A DNA stretch of 64,000 bases from Pandoraea cepalis (lineage in GTDB: Bacteria; Pseudomonadota; Gammaproteobacteria; Burkholderiales; Burkholderiaceae), in the NCBI RefSeq assembly GCF_902459665.1, contig NZ_CABPSL010000006.1, positions 1 to 64,000 of the forward strand, given 5' to 3'. The notes below the pieces were generated by a model, which saw only the letters and a list, made by a program, of their open reading frames with translations, ran no database searches and was not told the origin of the DNA. Shown here piece after piece: positions 25,307 to 37,198 of this stretch; position 1 is the first letter of the stretch; every line of letters starts with the position of its first letter. Position numbers and translations under genes: made by a program.

Positions 25307-26629
25307 CTAGGACGCAACGCGAGCAAACTCGGTGAAATACGTCGGGAACGTCTTGGCAACGCATTTCGGATCGTTGATCGTCACCGGCACGCCGCCCAGG
25401 CTCACGAGCGAGAAGCACATCGCCATACGGTGATCGTCGTAGGTGTCGATGGCTGCGTTCGGTGTGAGTGCGGCGGGCGGCGTGACACGCAAATAGTCCG
25501 TGCCCTCCTCCACCGTTGCCCCCACCTTGCGCAGTTCGATGGCCATGGCGGCCAAACGATCCGTTTCCTTCACGCGCCAGCTTGCGATATTGCGCAGCGT
25601 GGTGGTGCCGTCCGCGAAAAGGGCGGCGACCGCGATCGTCATTGCCGCGTCGGGAATGTGATTGAAGTCCATGTCGAGCGCACGCAGCTTGCCGCTCGGC
25701 GTGTCGACGCCGTGCACTTCAATGGCGTCGTCGAACAGTGTGACGCGCGCGCCCATCGCCGCAAGGGCGTCCACGAAACGCACATCGCCCTGAATGCTGT
25801 CGCGGCCGACGCCTTCCACGCGCAGCGGCCCGCCCCCAATGGCCCCGGCGGCGAGGAAGTACGACGCCGACGACGCATCGCCTTCGACCCGGATCTCGCC
25901 TGGACTCCGATACTTCGCGCCGCTGGCATCCGCCGCCGGCAACGTGAAGCGCGACCATCCGTCTTGCCGGACATCGATGCCGAAGCGCCGCAACAGTCGC
26001 AGCGTGATGTCGATGTACGGCTTGGAAATCAGCTCTCCCTCGACTTCAACGACGATCTCGCCCGTTGCCGACGGCAACAGCGGCAACGTGAGCAGCAACG
26101 CGGTAAGGAACTGGCTCGACACATCGCCACGCACGCGAATGGGCGCCGACGGTGCGGCCACATCGGCCGGCTGGATATGCAGCGGGGGATAGCCGGCGTT
26201 ACCGACGTAATCGATATGCGCGCCGAGCTGACGCAAGCCGTCAACCAGGTCGCCGATCGGGCGTTCGTGCATACGCGCCACCCCTGAGACCGCATAGTCG
26301 CCGTGGCTAAGCGCGAGCGCCGCCGTCAGCGGACGAATGGCCGTGCCCGCGTTGCCCATGAACAGCTTGGCCGTCTTGACGGGAAATGCACCGCCGCAGC
26401 CCTCAACGATGAAATCGCGCGAGTCACCGACCTGCGTACATTTGACGCCAAGCGTCGCCAAGGCGTCGAGCATGACCTTCGTGTCGTCCGACGCGAGCAG
26501 GTCGCGCACGCGGGTTGTGCCGTGGGACAACGCGGCGAGCAGCAATACGCGGTTCGAGATACTTTTCGAGCCGGGCAGGCGCAGCGTGCCTTCGGCGTGT
26601 CCGTAAGGACCGAGATCGAGCGTTTCCAT
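25307..26629 (-). CDS. aroA: 3-phosphoshikimate 1-carboxyvinyltransferase (EPSP synthase)
   Basis: A 440-residue class I EPSP synthase, the sixth step of the shikimate pathway. [34 protein letters not shown] and the catalytic [19 protein letters not shown] region are visible. The glyphosate-contact Thr and Pro of GNAGTAIRP are unchanged. Its ATG overlaps the tyrA stop (TAATG) and follows AGGAAAAG. cmk normally comes next, but here the transporter block intervenes. Confidence 0.96.
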   Translation of the reverse strand: METLDLGPYGHAEGTLRLPGSKSISNRVLLLAALSHGTTRVRDLLASDDTKVMLDALATLGVKCTQVGDSRDFIVEGCGGAFPVKTAKLFMGNAGTAIRPLTAALALSHGDYAVSGVARMHERPIGDLVDGLRQLGAHIDYVGNAGYPPLHIQPADVAAPSAPIRVRGDVSSQFLTALLLTLPLLPSATGEIVVEVEGELISKPYIDITLRLLRRFGIDVRQDGWSRFTLPAADASGAKYRSPGEIRVEGDASSASYFLAAGAIGGGPLRVEGVGRDSIQGDVRFVDALAAMGARVTLFDDAIEVHGVDTPSGKLRALDMDFNHIPDAAMTIAVAALFADGTTTLRNIASWRVKETDRLAAMAIELRKVGATVEEGTDYLRVTPPAALTPNAAIDTYDDHRMAMCFSLVSLGGVPVTINDPKCVAKTFPTYFTEFARVAS

Positions 26630-27501
26630 TACTTTTCCTGTTGCTTGGCCCAGTTCGTGCGCGCCTGGCTGGTGCGCGCGAAGACGGCCTCGAGACCGGC
26701 GCCGTCACCGGCATCGATCAATTGACGCAAACCCGCGAGCGTCGCGACGTAGCCATCGAGTTCGGCGAGCAGTGCCTCGCGATTGGCCATACAGATATCG
26801 CGCCACATTTCCGGATTCGATGCCGCGATGCGCGTAAAGTCGCGAAAACCACCGCCCGCGAAACCGAATTTCGAGGCAGCGTCGGGGGCTTCGAGAATCT
26901 GCGCGATGAGCGCGTACGAGAGAACATGCGGCAGGTGACTGACCGACGCGAATACGCGATCGTGCTGCGTCTCGGACATTTCCGACACACGCGCCCCGGT
27001 CGCCTCCCACATCGCGCGCACCCGCGCGACGTCCTCGTGACGATTGTTCGCTTGCGGACACAGCACGACGCGCCGGTCGAGATACAAATCGGCTTTCGCT
27101 GCATCGACACCGGACAATTCCGCCCCGGCGATAGGGTGCCCCGGCACGAAGCGCCAGACCTCGTCGCCCAGTGCGGCCTTGGCGGCGGTTACGGCGTCCG
27201 TTTTGGTACTTCCCGCGTCGGTCACGATCGTATCGCCACCGAGAAACGGGCGGATCGCCGCGAGCAATGCGGGCGTCTGCGCCACCGGCGCCGCGAGCAC
27301 GACGACATCGGCCCCCGCCACGGCCTCGGCCATTGACACGGCAGCCCGATCGATCACACCGAGTTCGCGCGCGCGCGCCAGCGACGCCTCGCTGCGCCCG
27401 ACGCCAACGACTTCCTTCACGGCACCCGCGGCCTTGAGCGCACGTGCGAGCGAACCGCCAATCAGGCCGACGCCGCAGATGACGAGTTTATTCAGACTCA
27501 T
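26629..27501 (-). CDS. tyrA: Prephenate dehydrogenase
   Basis: A 290-residue NAD(P)-dependent enzyme making 4-hydroxyphenylpyruvate for tyrosine. The Rossmann motif [17 protein letters not shown] (11-27) and [18 protein letters not shown] are diagnostic. No chorismate mutase or ACT domain is attached. It follows pheA by 21 bases, and its stop overlaps the aroA start by one base. In Burkholderia a hisC gene usually lies between pheA and tyrA; none is here. Confidence 0.94.
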   Translation of the reverse strand: MSLNKLVICGVGLIGGSLARALKAAGAVKEVVGVGRSEASLARARELGVIDRAAVSMAEAVAGADVVVLAAPVAQTPALLAAIRPFLGGDTIVTDAGSTKTDAVTAAKAALGDEVWRFVPGHPIAGAELSGVDAAKADLYLDRRVVLCPQANNRHEDVARVRAMWEATGARVSEMSETQHDRVFASVSHLPHVLSYALIAQILEAPDAASKFGFAGGGFRDFTRIAASNPEMWRDICMANREALLAELDGYVATLAGLRQLIDAGDGAGLEAVFARTSQARTNWAKQQEK

Positions 27502-27522
27502 GGTGTTTCGTCCGCCGCCGCG

Positions 27523-28605
27523 TTATGCGGAGCGCGGGTATGACCCGAGCACTTTGCAATAAGCCGCGTTCTGACGGAGCGCGTCGAGCGCCTTGGCGAC
27601 ATTGGGATCGTCGCGATGGCCCTCGAAATCGACGTAGAAGTAATACTCCCACGCGCCGCTTTTGGCCGGACGCGACTCGAAGCGCGTCATCGACACGCCA
27701 TTGTTCGCCAGCGGTTCGAGTAACGCGACCACGGCACCGGCGCGATTCGGCACCGAGAGAATCAGCGATGTTTGATCGTGGCCGCTCGGCGCCGGATCCT
27801 GCGTGCCGACAACGACGAATCGCGTGCGGTTGTGCGGATCGTCCTGCACATGCGCGTAGGCCACCTGCAGTCCGTACTGGGTCGCCGCGGACTCGCCGGC
27901 AATCGCCGCAATGGTCGGATCGGCCGATGCCATACGCGCAGCCTCAGCATTGCTCGACACCGCCTGCCGCTCCAGCAGCGGAAAATGCGCCGTAAGCCAG
28001 TGCTGACATTGGGCGAGCGACTGCGCATGCGAGCAGATGCGCTTGACCCCGTCGAGCGTGCCCGAGAGCGACATCAGATTGTGATGAATCGGCAAAGCCA
28101 CTTCGCCGCTGATCGTCAGCGGACTTTGCAGCAGCAGGTCCAGCGTGCGCGACACGACACCCTCGGTCGAATTCTCGACCGGCACGACGCCGAAGTCCGC
28201 GCTGCCTGCCTCGACGGCGCGGAACACCTCGTCGAGCGACGGGCACGGCAAGCCTTTCACGCTTTGTCCGAAGTAGGCAAATGCCGCCTGTTCGCTGTAG
28301 GTGCCGGCCGGCCCCAGGTAAGCGACCGTCATGACCTTCTCCAGCGCACGGCTGGCCGACATGATCTCGCGCCAGATCGACGCCAGATTGTCGCCATACA
28401 ACGGGCCGTCGTTGGTCTGTTGCAGACGCGAAATGACCTGCAATTCGCGCTCAGGCCGGAACACCGGCGCGCCGAACCGCTTCTTGACTTCGCCCACTTC
28501 CAGGGCGACGGCGGCGCGTTGGTTGAGCAGTTTCAGAAGCTGCGCGTCGATGTCATCGATTTTCTCCCGCAAGGGGCGCAGCAATGCGTTCAGATCGTCT
28601 TCCAT
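27523..28605 (-). CDS. pheA: P-protein: chorismate mutase / prephenate dehydratase
   Basis: A 360-residue bifunctional enzyme of phenylalanine synthesis. Chorismate mutase (about 1-85, LREKIDDIDAQLLKLLNQRA), prephenate dehydratase (about 90-270, AYLGPAGTYSEQAAF; STEGVVSRTLDLL), and an ACT domain (about 280-360) with the phenylalanine-binding ESRP motif (FESRPAKSGAWEYYFYVDF). I start at MEDDLNALL; an ATG six codons upstream is possible and neither has a clear SD. The ACT domain implies feedback inhibition by phenylalanine. Confidence 0.94.
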   Translation of the reverse strand: MEDDLNALLRPLREKIDDIDAQLLKLLNQRAAVALEVGEVKKRFGAPVFRPERELQVISRLQQTNDGPLYGDNLASIWREIMSASRALEKVMTVAYLGPAGTYSEQAAFAYFGQSVKGLPCPSLDEVFRAVEAGSADFGVVPVENSTEGVVSRTLDLLLQSPLTISGEVALPIHHNLMSLSGTLDGVKRICSHAQSLAQCQHWLTAHFPLLERQAVSSNAEAARMASADPTIAAIAGESAATQYGLQVAYAHVQDDPHNRTRFVVVGTQDPAPSGHDQTSLILSVPNRAGAVVALLEPLANNGVSMTRFESRPAKSGAWEYYFYVDFEGHRDDPNVAKALDALRQNAAYCKVLGSYPRSA

Positions 28606-28715
28606 GGAGCGTATTGTCGTCATGCAGTGGAACAGGGGCGGGCGATTCGGCCGTGCTTGGCGCGATGTCCCGAAGCACGTCGGGACATTCCTTTTGCGCC
28701 GGCCGTTCGCCCTCG

Positions 28716-29828
28716 TCAGCCGTGGCTGCGCTCGAATTCGCGCAGATAATCGACCAGCGCCTTGACGCCGGCCAGCGGCATCGCGTTGTAAATCGAGGCG
28801 CGCATGCCTCCCACGGACTTGTGGCCCTTGAGTTGCAGCAGGCCGCGCTCGCGAGCGCCGGCCAGGAAAGACTCGTTCAATGCGTCGTCGTGCAGGAAAA
28901 ACGGCACGTTCATGCGCGAGCGGCAATCCTTCGCGACGGGTGTGCGGTAAAACTCGCTGCTGTCCAGGTAGCCATAGAGGCAATCGGCCTTGGCCTTGTT
29001 CTGCGCCTCCATGGCCACCAGTCCCCCCTGGCGCTTGAGCCACTGGAACACCAGACCGGCGATGTAGATCGCGTAGGTCGGCGGCGTGTTGAACATCGAG
29101 TCGTTCTCGGCAACGATCTTCCAATCGAACGCACTCGGCGTGATCGGCAACGCGCGGCCGAGCAGGTCGTCGCGCACGATGACCACCGTCAACCCCGACG
29201 GACCGATATTCTTCTGCGCACCGCCGTACATCACGCCGAACTTCGACACATCCATCGGACGCGAAAGAATGTGCGACGAGACGTCCGCCACGAGCGGCAC
29301 GTTCGGCCGCCCGGCGGCGCCCAAATCGGGCGTCCAGAAATACTCGACGCCATGAATGGTTTCATTCGTACAGATATGCACGTAAGCCGGATCTTTGGAC
29401 AACTGCCATTCGTCCATTGTCGGCAGGCGGGTGAACTTCTCGGCTTCGGTGCTCGCGGCGATATTGACGTCGCAATACTTGCGCGCCTCCTTCTGCGACT
29501 TCACCGACCACGACCCGGTGACGACGTAGTCCGCCGTACGACGCTCTCCCGCACGCTCGCCGCCCAACAGGTTCATCGGGATGAGCGCGTTCTCGGCCAG
29601 CGCGCCGCCCTGCATGAACAGAATCCGGTAGTTGTCCGGCACGGCGAGCAGCTCACGCAGATCGGCCTGCGCCTGCGCCAGAATGCTCATGAACTCACGT
29701 CCGCGATGGCTCATCTCCATCACGCCCATACCGGCGCCGTGCCAGTCGAGCATTTCCTCGGCAGCCTGTGCCAGCACCTCGGCCGGCAGCGCCGCCGGAC
29801 CGGCCGAAAAATTGAAAGCGCGCGTCAT
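28716..29828 (-). CDS. serC: Phosphoserine aminotransferase
   Basis: A 370-residue PLP aminotransferase that converts 3-phosphohydroxypyruvate to phosphoserine, also used in pyridoxine synthesis. It starts [15 protein letters not shown], has [21 protein letters not shown] with the PLP lysine, and ends with [19 protein letters not shown]. It heads the serC-pheA-tyrA-aroA group. No SD precedes the ATG, and a large hairpin lies 20 bases upstream. Confidence 0.95.
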   Translation of the reverse strand: MTRAFNFSAGPAALPAEVLAQAAEEMLDWHGAGMGVMEMSHRGREFMSILAQAQADLRELLAVPDNYRILFMQGGALAENALIPMNLLGGERAGERRTADYVVTGSWSVKSQKEARKYCDVNIAASTEAEKFTRLPTMDEWQLSKDPAYVHICTNETIHGVEYFWTPDLGAAGRPNVPLVADVSSHILSRPMDVSKFGVMYGGAQKNIGPSGLTVVIVRDDLLGRALPITPSAFDWKIVAENDSMFNTPPTYAIYIAGLVFQWLKRQGGLVAMEAQNKAKADCLYGYLDSSEFYRTPVAKDCRSRMNVPFFLHDDALNESFLAGARERGLLQLKGHKSVGGMRASIYNAMPLAGVKALVDYLREFERSHG

Positions 29829-29848
29829 AATGTTTTGCCACGGTAAAA

Positions 29849-29895
29849 GTGAAACGCAAGCCGACGGACACTGCCCCGTGCGGCTTGCGTTTCAC
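29849..29895 (-). promoter_or_regulatory. Terminator-like hairpin in the serC leader
   Basis: A 14-bp perfect stem, GTGAAACGCAAGCC (29849-29862) with its complement (29882-29895), plus four inner pairs. In the minus-strand transcript it is followed by TTTT and then, 20 bases on, the serC ATG. The DUF2059 gene upstream already has its own hairpin at 30046-30079, so this one may stop transcripts that start in between: a candidate attenuator. Confidence 0.55.
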
Positions 29896-30045
29896 GTCTG
29901 ACGATGACTCGTTTGCGAGGCGGCGAAGACCCACTATACCGCCAGATGCCTTCGACGTGCGGGTGTCCGCCCCAATTCCGCCGCTGGACGATGGCTTTGC
30001 CGGAAAATTCTGAGCAAAACCCGGCAGTTCACACCATCAATGCAA

Positions 30046-30079
30046 AATGGCCGTTTGCGATCGCTCGCAAACGGCCATT
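30046..30079 (-). terminator. Terminator after the DUF2059 gene
   Basis: A perfect 15-bp stem AATGGCCGTTTGCGA / TCGCAAACGGCCATT with a four-base loop, followed on the minus strand by two more T before GC. It lies 31 bases after the stop codon. Confidence 0.85.
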
Positions 30080-30110
30080 ATCGGTCAATCCCAGCGGGAC
30101 CGGCCGAAAT

Positions 30111-30698
30111 TTACTTCTTGGCCGGCGCCTTCGGTGCCGACTTGGCGGCCGCGGCAATCTCTGCGTCCGCTTGCTTGCTGGTCGCGTCGATCGATTGCGG
30201 CATGTACTTCTGCATCAGACCGCCAACGACTTCCTGGCCAACCTGATCCTGCACCTTGATGTACTTCTGGCCGACCGCGCTCTTGTAAAACGCCGTCAGA
30301 CCCTTGATTTCGTCGGTGGTGTAGAACTTGCCATAAGCCGCGTATTGCGCTTGCACGGCATCGTTCTTGAACGCGTCGGAAGTGAAGACCTTGCCTGCCC
30401 CCTCGACGAGCTTTTGCACCGAGCGCTCTTGCAGCGTCGGCACAATGGCCTGCTTCTGCGCATCGCTCATCGTCTTGTTGGCGACCAGTTGGCGTTCGAG
30501 CACTTGCGGCGCCAATTGCTTTGCCTGTTGCTGCGCGCCGTCACCGATGGCGGCGACGAGCTTGTTCGCGTCGATGGCGTCGAGCAGGTCCTTGATGGCG
30601 GCCTTCTTGTCGGCATCGATCGGGGCGCTTTGTTGAGCCATCGCCATTGCCGGCGCTGCGAGCAGCAGCCACATCCACTTCTTGACGTTATGTTGCAT
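30111..30698 (-). CDS. DUF2059 domain protein, exported
   Basis: A 195-residue protein with a signal peptide (MQHNVKKWMWLLLAAPAMAMA) and the helical DUF2059 region (about 85-165), including YAAYGKFYTTDEIKGLTAFYKSAVGQKYI. The C terminus is Lys/Ala-rich (AAAAKSAPKAPAKK). The function of the family is unknown; members are periplasmic. I choose the ATG at 30698, with GGAG 12 bases before it; a GTG four codons upstream is possible. It lies between gyrA and serC and ends in a strong terminator. Confidence 0.85.
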   Translation of the reverse strand: MQHNVKKWMWLLLAAPAMAMAQQSAPIDADKKAAIKDLLDAIDANKLVAAIGDGAQQQAKQLAPQVLERQLVANKTMSDAQKQAIVPTLQERSVQKLVEGAGKVFTSDAFKNDAVQAQYAAYGKFYTTDEIKGLTAFYKSAVGQKYIKVQDQVGQEVVGGLMQKYMPQSIDATSKQADAEIAAAAKSAPKAPAKK

Positions 30699-30837
30699 AG
30701 TAATAGTCACTCCAAAGTTCGCCGGCTTTGTCCGGCGATAAATAGATGCATCCTCGCCTGGGCACTTCACTGCATCGAGCCAGATTCTACTGACTTTTCG
30801 GGGTAATGCGCCCGCAGCTTACATCGCGTTACGTCAG

Positions 30838-33465
<2,628 letters not shown>

Positions 33466-33876
33466 TATTCGTATCTATCAAACCCTAATCGCGATAGGCG
33501 GTTGCCGGCGATATGATCTTAAGATTCTAACATGCCCGTCATTGGCATCCGAAACGAGCGTGATGCGACGCACAAGACATGTCCGGCATGCCAAAACGAT
33601 CGGCGACGACGAAGAATGAAACGGTTGGCGAGGGGCCTCAAAAGGTGTTGCGCTCACACCACAACTGCGCCACGACGGGCGGCAAACTTGGGGTTTTGCT
33701 CACGGGTGGCGGAAGCGCTATGGCAAAATGCCGTGGCATAAGTTAGACATTATTCGAAGTGCATGGGCCATGCTTTGGCGCAAAGGCCGATGTTATACTT
33801 CGAGCGATGTAAGACTTTGGTACCGTCGTCTAGGCTCGCAGTAACCCTGCGGTAATCTCATTTCGAGAGGAGAAAT
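33466..33876. other. Divergent promoter region of gyrA and ompA
   Basis: About 410 bases. A TATACT box at 33794-33799 on the plus strand is a good candidate -10 for ompA, giving a leader of about 70 bases with a strong GAGAGGAG site before the ATG. No clear -35 box at normal spacing is seen. On the gyrA side the first 60 bases are AT-rich. I find no RNA gene. Confidence 0.45.
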
Positions 33877-34542
33877 ATGAATAAATTCGCTAAGCTCGCG
33901 ATCGTTGCAGCTACCGCAGTGATGGCTGCTTCGGCTATGGCTCAAAATTATGTCCAGACCGCTCCGGGTCCGATCGCGGCCTCGAAACAAGCTGTCAACG
34001 ACAACTGGGTTAACGGCAGCGGCGAGTGGGTTTGGAAGAACGGCTCGGACGAACTGTGCTGGCGCGATGCCTACTGGACCCCGGCCACGGCCAATGCCAA
34101 GTGCGATGGTTCGATCATCGCCCAGGCACCGGCTCCGGCACCGGCTCCGGTTCCGGTCGCTCCGGTCTCGCAGAAGGTGACGTACCAAGCTGACGCCCTG
34201 TTCGATTTCGACAAGGCCATCCTGAAGCCGGAAGGCAAGGCCAAGCTGGACGACCTGGCTGGCAAGGTTCAAGCACTGAACCTGGAAGTCGTGGTTGCCA
34301 CGGGCTACACCGACCGCATCGGTTCGGACAAGTACAACGACCGTCTGTCGCTGCGTCGCGCTCAAGCTGTGAAGGCCTACCTGGTCAGCAAGGGCGTTGA
34401 AGCCAACCGCGTCTACACGGAAGGCAAGGGCAAGCGCAACCCGGTCACGACCGGTTGCAACCAGAAGAACCGCGGTCAGCTGATCAAGTGCCTGGCACCG
34501 GATCGCCGCGTGGAAGTCGAAGTCGTCGGCACGAACAAGTAA
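33877..34542 (+). CDS. ompA: OmpA-family outer membrane protein
   Basis: A 221-residue protein. Signal peptide 1-22 (ending ASAMA); a short N-terminal domain with NDNWVNGSGEWVWKNGSDELC and a conserved Cys pair (61 and 76); a Pro/Ala hinge (84-95); and the OmpA peptidoglycan-binding domain (about 103-215) with LFDFDKAILKPEGKAKLDDLA and GYTDRIGSDKYNDRLSLRRAQ. It lacks the eight-stranded barrel of E. coli OmpA, as is common in Burkholderiales. Its codon usage is visibly more biased than its neighbours, suggesting high expression. Confidence 0.93.
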   Translation: MNKFAKLAIVAATAVMAASAMAQNYVQTAPGPIAASKQAVNDNWVNGSGEWVWKNGSDELCWRDAYWTPATANAKCDGSIIAQAPAPAPAPVPVAPVSQKVTYQADALFDFDKAILKPEGKAKLDDLAGKVQALNLEVVVATGYTDRIGSDKYNDRLSLRRAQAVKAYLVSKGVEANRVYTEGKGKRNPVTTGCNQKNRGQLIKCLAPDRRVEVEVVGTNK

Positions 34543-34562
34543 TACGGTTCTCACCGACTACG

Positions 34563-34592
34563 AAAAAACCCCGCCTCGGCGGGGTTTTTTTT
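34563..34592 (+). terminator. Rho-independent terminator after ompA
   Basis: Stem AAAAAACCCCGCC / GGCGGGGTTTTTT with a TC loop and eight T in a row. It is the strongest intrinsic terminator of the window and also faces the convergent ferritin-like gene. Confidence 0.95.
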
Positions 34593-34651
34593 CGTCTGCC
34601 GCGATCGGATCCGTCATCCGAACCGTCGCGAGGCTCCGACAATCGGCACCC

Positions 34652-35440
34652 TCACGCCTCGCTGCCCAGTTGCGGATACTGCCGGCGCACCATAAAGCTC
34701 AGCAGCGCCTTGACCGGACGGTCGCGCCACCACGATCCCGTCTCCAGCGGCTTGAACATCATGCGCGTGGCCGCCTCGACAGGCATGTACTGCTTCATCA
34801 CATCGCCCGACATCGCCAGGAACGCGTCCCAGGTCATCGTCTCGAACGGCGGCGGTGTGCGCCAGAATCGATTGAGCGGCTCGAACGCGAACGCAATGTC
34901 CTCGTCGCGCACCAGTTCGCTGCGCTCGACCATGGTTCTCAGCCGCCGGATCACCCCGCGCTGCTCCACCGCGTTGTACCGATCGAATGTCTTGCGGAAA
35001 TAGCGATAGTGGCCGACCTCCTCGTTGCTCAGCTTGTGCATCATCTGCTTGAGTTCCTCGACCGGCATATAGGATTCCAGGCAGCGGTAGATCATGGCCG
35101 TTTGCGTCTCGGTCACGCAGCGTGAAAGCGCCTCGAGGGCCAGCGACGGCCGCATGTGCTGCACATCGCACCGCGGCTTATAGCGTTCCAGAAACGCGTC
35201 GTACGCCGGCGCCCAGTCGAACTCGGGCCAGACGCGCGCGATGTAGTCCTTGGCGAGCCGCCCGTGCTCGACCTCCTCGGGCAGCCAGGTATCGCGCAGC
35301 CACGTTCTCATCTCGTCGTCGTCGCCATACATCTGGTTGAGCGTGGAGACGAACTCCGGCACGCTGGTCTCGATGAACGACACCGTCGCGAGGGAATAAA
35401 AGATGAACGCATTGGTTCGAACAGACGGCTCTGCTGCCAT
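34652..35440 (-). CDS. Ferritin-like diiron protein of unknown function
   Basis: A 262-residue, mostly helical, soluble protein. It has the four-helix diiron ligand pattern: Glu24, ExxH at 56-59 (EVEH), Glu111, ExxH at 141-144 (EVGH). This spacing fits ferritin-like oxidases or desaturase-like enzymes rather than storage ferritin. No signal peptide. It stands alone between convergent ompA and a divergent EVE-domain gene, so context gives no substrate. I recognise the fold, not the function. Confidence 0.72.
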   Translation of the reverse strand: MAAEPSVRTNAFIFYSLATVSFIETSVPEFVSTLNQMYGDDDEMRTWLRDTWLPEEVEHGRLAKDYIARVWPEFDWAPAYDAFLERYKPRCDVQHMRPSLALEALSRCVTETQTAMIYRCLESYMPVEELKQMMHKLSNEEVGHYRYFRKTFDRYNAVEQRGVIRRLRTMVERSELVRDEDIAFAFEPLNRFWRTPPPFETMTWDAFLAMSGDVMKQYMPVEAATRMMFKPLETGSWWRDRPVKALLSFMVRRQYPQLGSEA

Positions 35441-35726
35441 GACACGCTCCTATCGGCATAGGGGGTTGAACATGTATCGCTCAAGCACGTACGCGCGACC
35501 TGTGTAAATGGCGGGTTGACAAGCGCATCGAGCACTGCCCGTTGCGAGATCGGACAGGGCACTCGGCCAACCGGTCACATCAATCGTCACACGAAGATCA
35601 CAAACGCATAGTATAGGATTTGGCCAAGGATCGCAGCGCAGCAACCCATCCATCCAAAATGCGTCGATTTTTGGTCAATTTGAGCGATGTTTGCTACCGT
35701 TACAACAACTTTAACTCTGAAACGGC

Positions 35727-36197
35727 ATGACACAACGTTACTGGTTGATGAAGTCCGAACCCGAGGAGGCGAGTATCGACGATCTCGCCAGCGCGAAGCA
35801 CCAGACCCTGGCGTGGACGGGCGTGCGCAACTATCAGGCACGAAACTTCATGCGCGACGAGATGCGCGTGGGCGACGGCGTGCTCTTCTATCATTCGAGC
35901 TGTGCGGTGCCCGGTATCGCCGGACTCGCAACGGTGGCGTCGACGCCCTATCCCGACCCTACCCAGTTCGACTCCAAGAGTCCCTATTTCGATCCCAAGT
36001 CGGCGCCGGAATCGCCACGTTGGCTGCTGGTCGACGTCAAACTGGATCGCAAGACACGCCTCATGCCGCTCACGGAAATGCGTCAGACGCCGGAATTGGA
36101 CGGCATGTTGGTCCTCGCCCGCGGCAACCGTCTCTCGATCACCCCCGTGGCGCCCAAACACTGGAAGTTCATCACCCGGCATCTGCTTGAAGACTGA
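35727..36197 (+). CDS. EVE domain protein
   Basis: A 156-residue single-domain protein (thymocyte nuclear protein 1 type). It begins RYWLMKSEPEEASIDDL and contains WTGVRNYQARNFMR and VGDGVLFYHSS, the EVE core. EVE domains belong to the PUA-like group and are thought to read modified bases in RNA or DNA. No restriction system or methyltransferase is near. The SD is weak. Confidence 0.9.
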   Translation: MTQRYWLMKSEPEEASIDDLASAKHQTLAWTGVRNYQARNFMRDEMRVGDGVLFYHSSCAVPGIAGLATVASTPYPDPTQFDSKSPYFDPKSAPESPRWLLVDVKLDRKTRLMPLTEMRQTPELDGMLVLARGNRLSITPVAPKHWKFITRHLLED

Positions 36198-36383
36198 AAG
36201 TGTCGGGGGAACCAACCCGGTTGCGATAGCGTCTGTATCAGGTTGCCGACACCGGCATAGCCTGTGGCCATGACCGCATGACACGCCATCATGTGGCGAG
36301 CGTCATGCCGCGAAGGCCGCGCGAACGACCGGTCAACCGTTCGCCACGCCCAGGCGAACTCTCACTCGAAAAAGGACAATACG

Positions 36384-37091
36384 ATGCGCAAATCTCTCGC
36401 TGCCGCGCTGCTGATCGCCACCGCCGCCAATGTCGCCTACGCCCAGTCGGGTGAAGATGCCAACCGTCAGGTCTCGGGTGTACTGGGCCTTGAAGCGCAC
36501 GCCACGAAGGAAGTCGAGCAGGACACCGTTCACATCACGATGTCCGCGCAGGAGCAAGGCGCCGACGCCGCGACCGTGTCGCGCAATCTCACGCAGAAGG
36601 CCAACAGCGCGATGTCCGTGGCCAAGGGCCAGAATGCCGTGCAGGTTCAGACCGGTAGCGTCTCGCTCTACCCGACGACCAACCGCGACGGCAAGATCAC
36701 CGCATGGCGAGGCCGCACCGAACTGCAGATGACTTCGAAGGATTTCGGTGCCGCATCGCGTCTCGCCAGCCAGATCTCGAACCAGATGCAGATGGACGGC
36801 GTGTCGTTCTCGCTCTCGCGTGAAGCGCAGGAGAAGACCCAGGCCGAGCTGACGAATCAGGCCATTCAGGCGTTCCGCGATCAGGCGCAGAACAACACGA
36901 AGGCCTTCGGCTACAGCAGCTACACGATCCGTCAGGTGCAGGTTGGTGCGAACGCGCCGATGATGCCGCGTCCGTACGCGATGAAGGCAATGGCCATGAG
37001 TGCGGGCGCCGACGCCGCGCCGCCGATGCAGCTCGAAGGCGGCAAAACGCAGGTGACCGTGACGGTCTCGGGTACGGTGCAGATGAAGTAA
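36384..37091 (+). CDS. SIMPL domain (DUF541) periplasmic protein
   Basis: A 235-residue protein with signal peptide MRKSLAAALLIATAANVAYA and the SIMPL domain, seen as VSGVLGLEAHATKEVEQDTVHITMSAQEQG and GKTQVTVTVSGTVQMK at the ends. The family is linked to oxidative-stress protection in some bacteria, but its mechanism is unknown. AAAGGA precedes the ATG. It stands alone and is followed by a good terminator. Confidence 0.88.
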   Translation: MRKSLAAALLIATAANVAYAQSGEDANRQVSGVLGLEAHATKEVEQDTVHITMSAQEQGADAATVSRNLTQKANSAMSVAKGQNAVQVQTGSVSLYPTTNRDGKITAWRGRTELQMTSKDFGAASRLASQISNQMQMDGVSFSLSREAQEKTQAELTNQAIQAFRDQAQNNTKAFGYSSYTIRQVQVGANAPMMPRPYAMKAMAMSAGADAAPPMQLEGGKTQVTVTVSGTVQMK

Positions 37092-37126
37092 GCCGCGCGG
37101 GCCCGCACGTTGTCAGGTGAGTTATC

Positions 37127-37156
37127 ATGCCGCCCCGTCGAGGGCGGCATTCTTTT
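37127..37156 (+). terminator. Terminator after the SIMPL gene
   Basis: Stem ATGCCGCCC / GGGCGGCAT (37127-37135 with 37142-37150), loop CGTCGA, then TCTTTT. It lies between convergent genes and may also stop the malonate operon, although the T run favours the plus strand. Confidence 0.85.
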
Positions 37157-37198
37157 ACGTTCAATATTGGATGACCGACGCGCGATGCTGCATCGCGC

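Noticed and set aside
26337-26370. Possible glyphosate-tolerant EPSP synthase
   Set aside because: The GNAGTAIRP stretch keeps the Thr and Pro that confer sensitivity in class I enzymes; only the non-critical Met position is changed.
33466-33876. A tRNA or small RNA gene between gyrA and ompA
   Set aside because: No T-loop GTTCGA motif, cloverleaf arms or separate terminator could be found.
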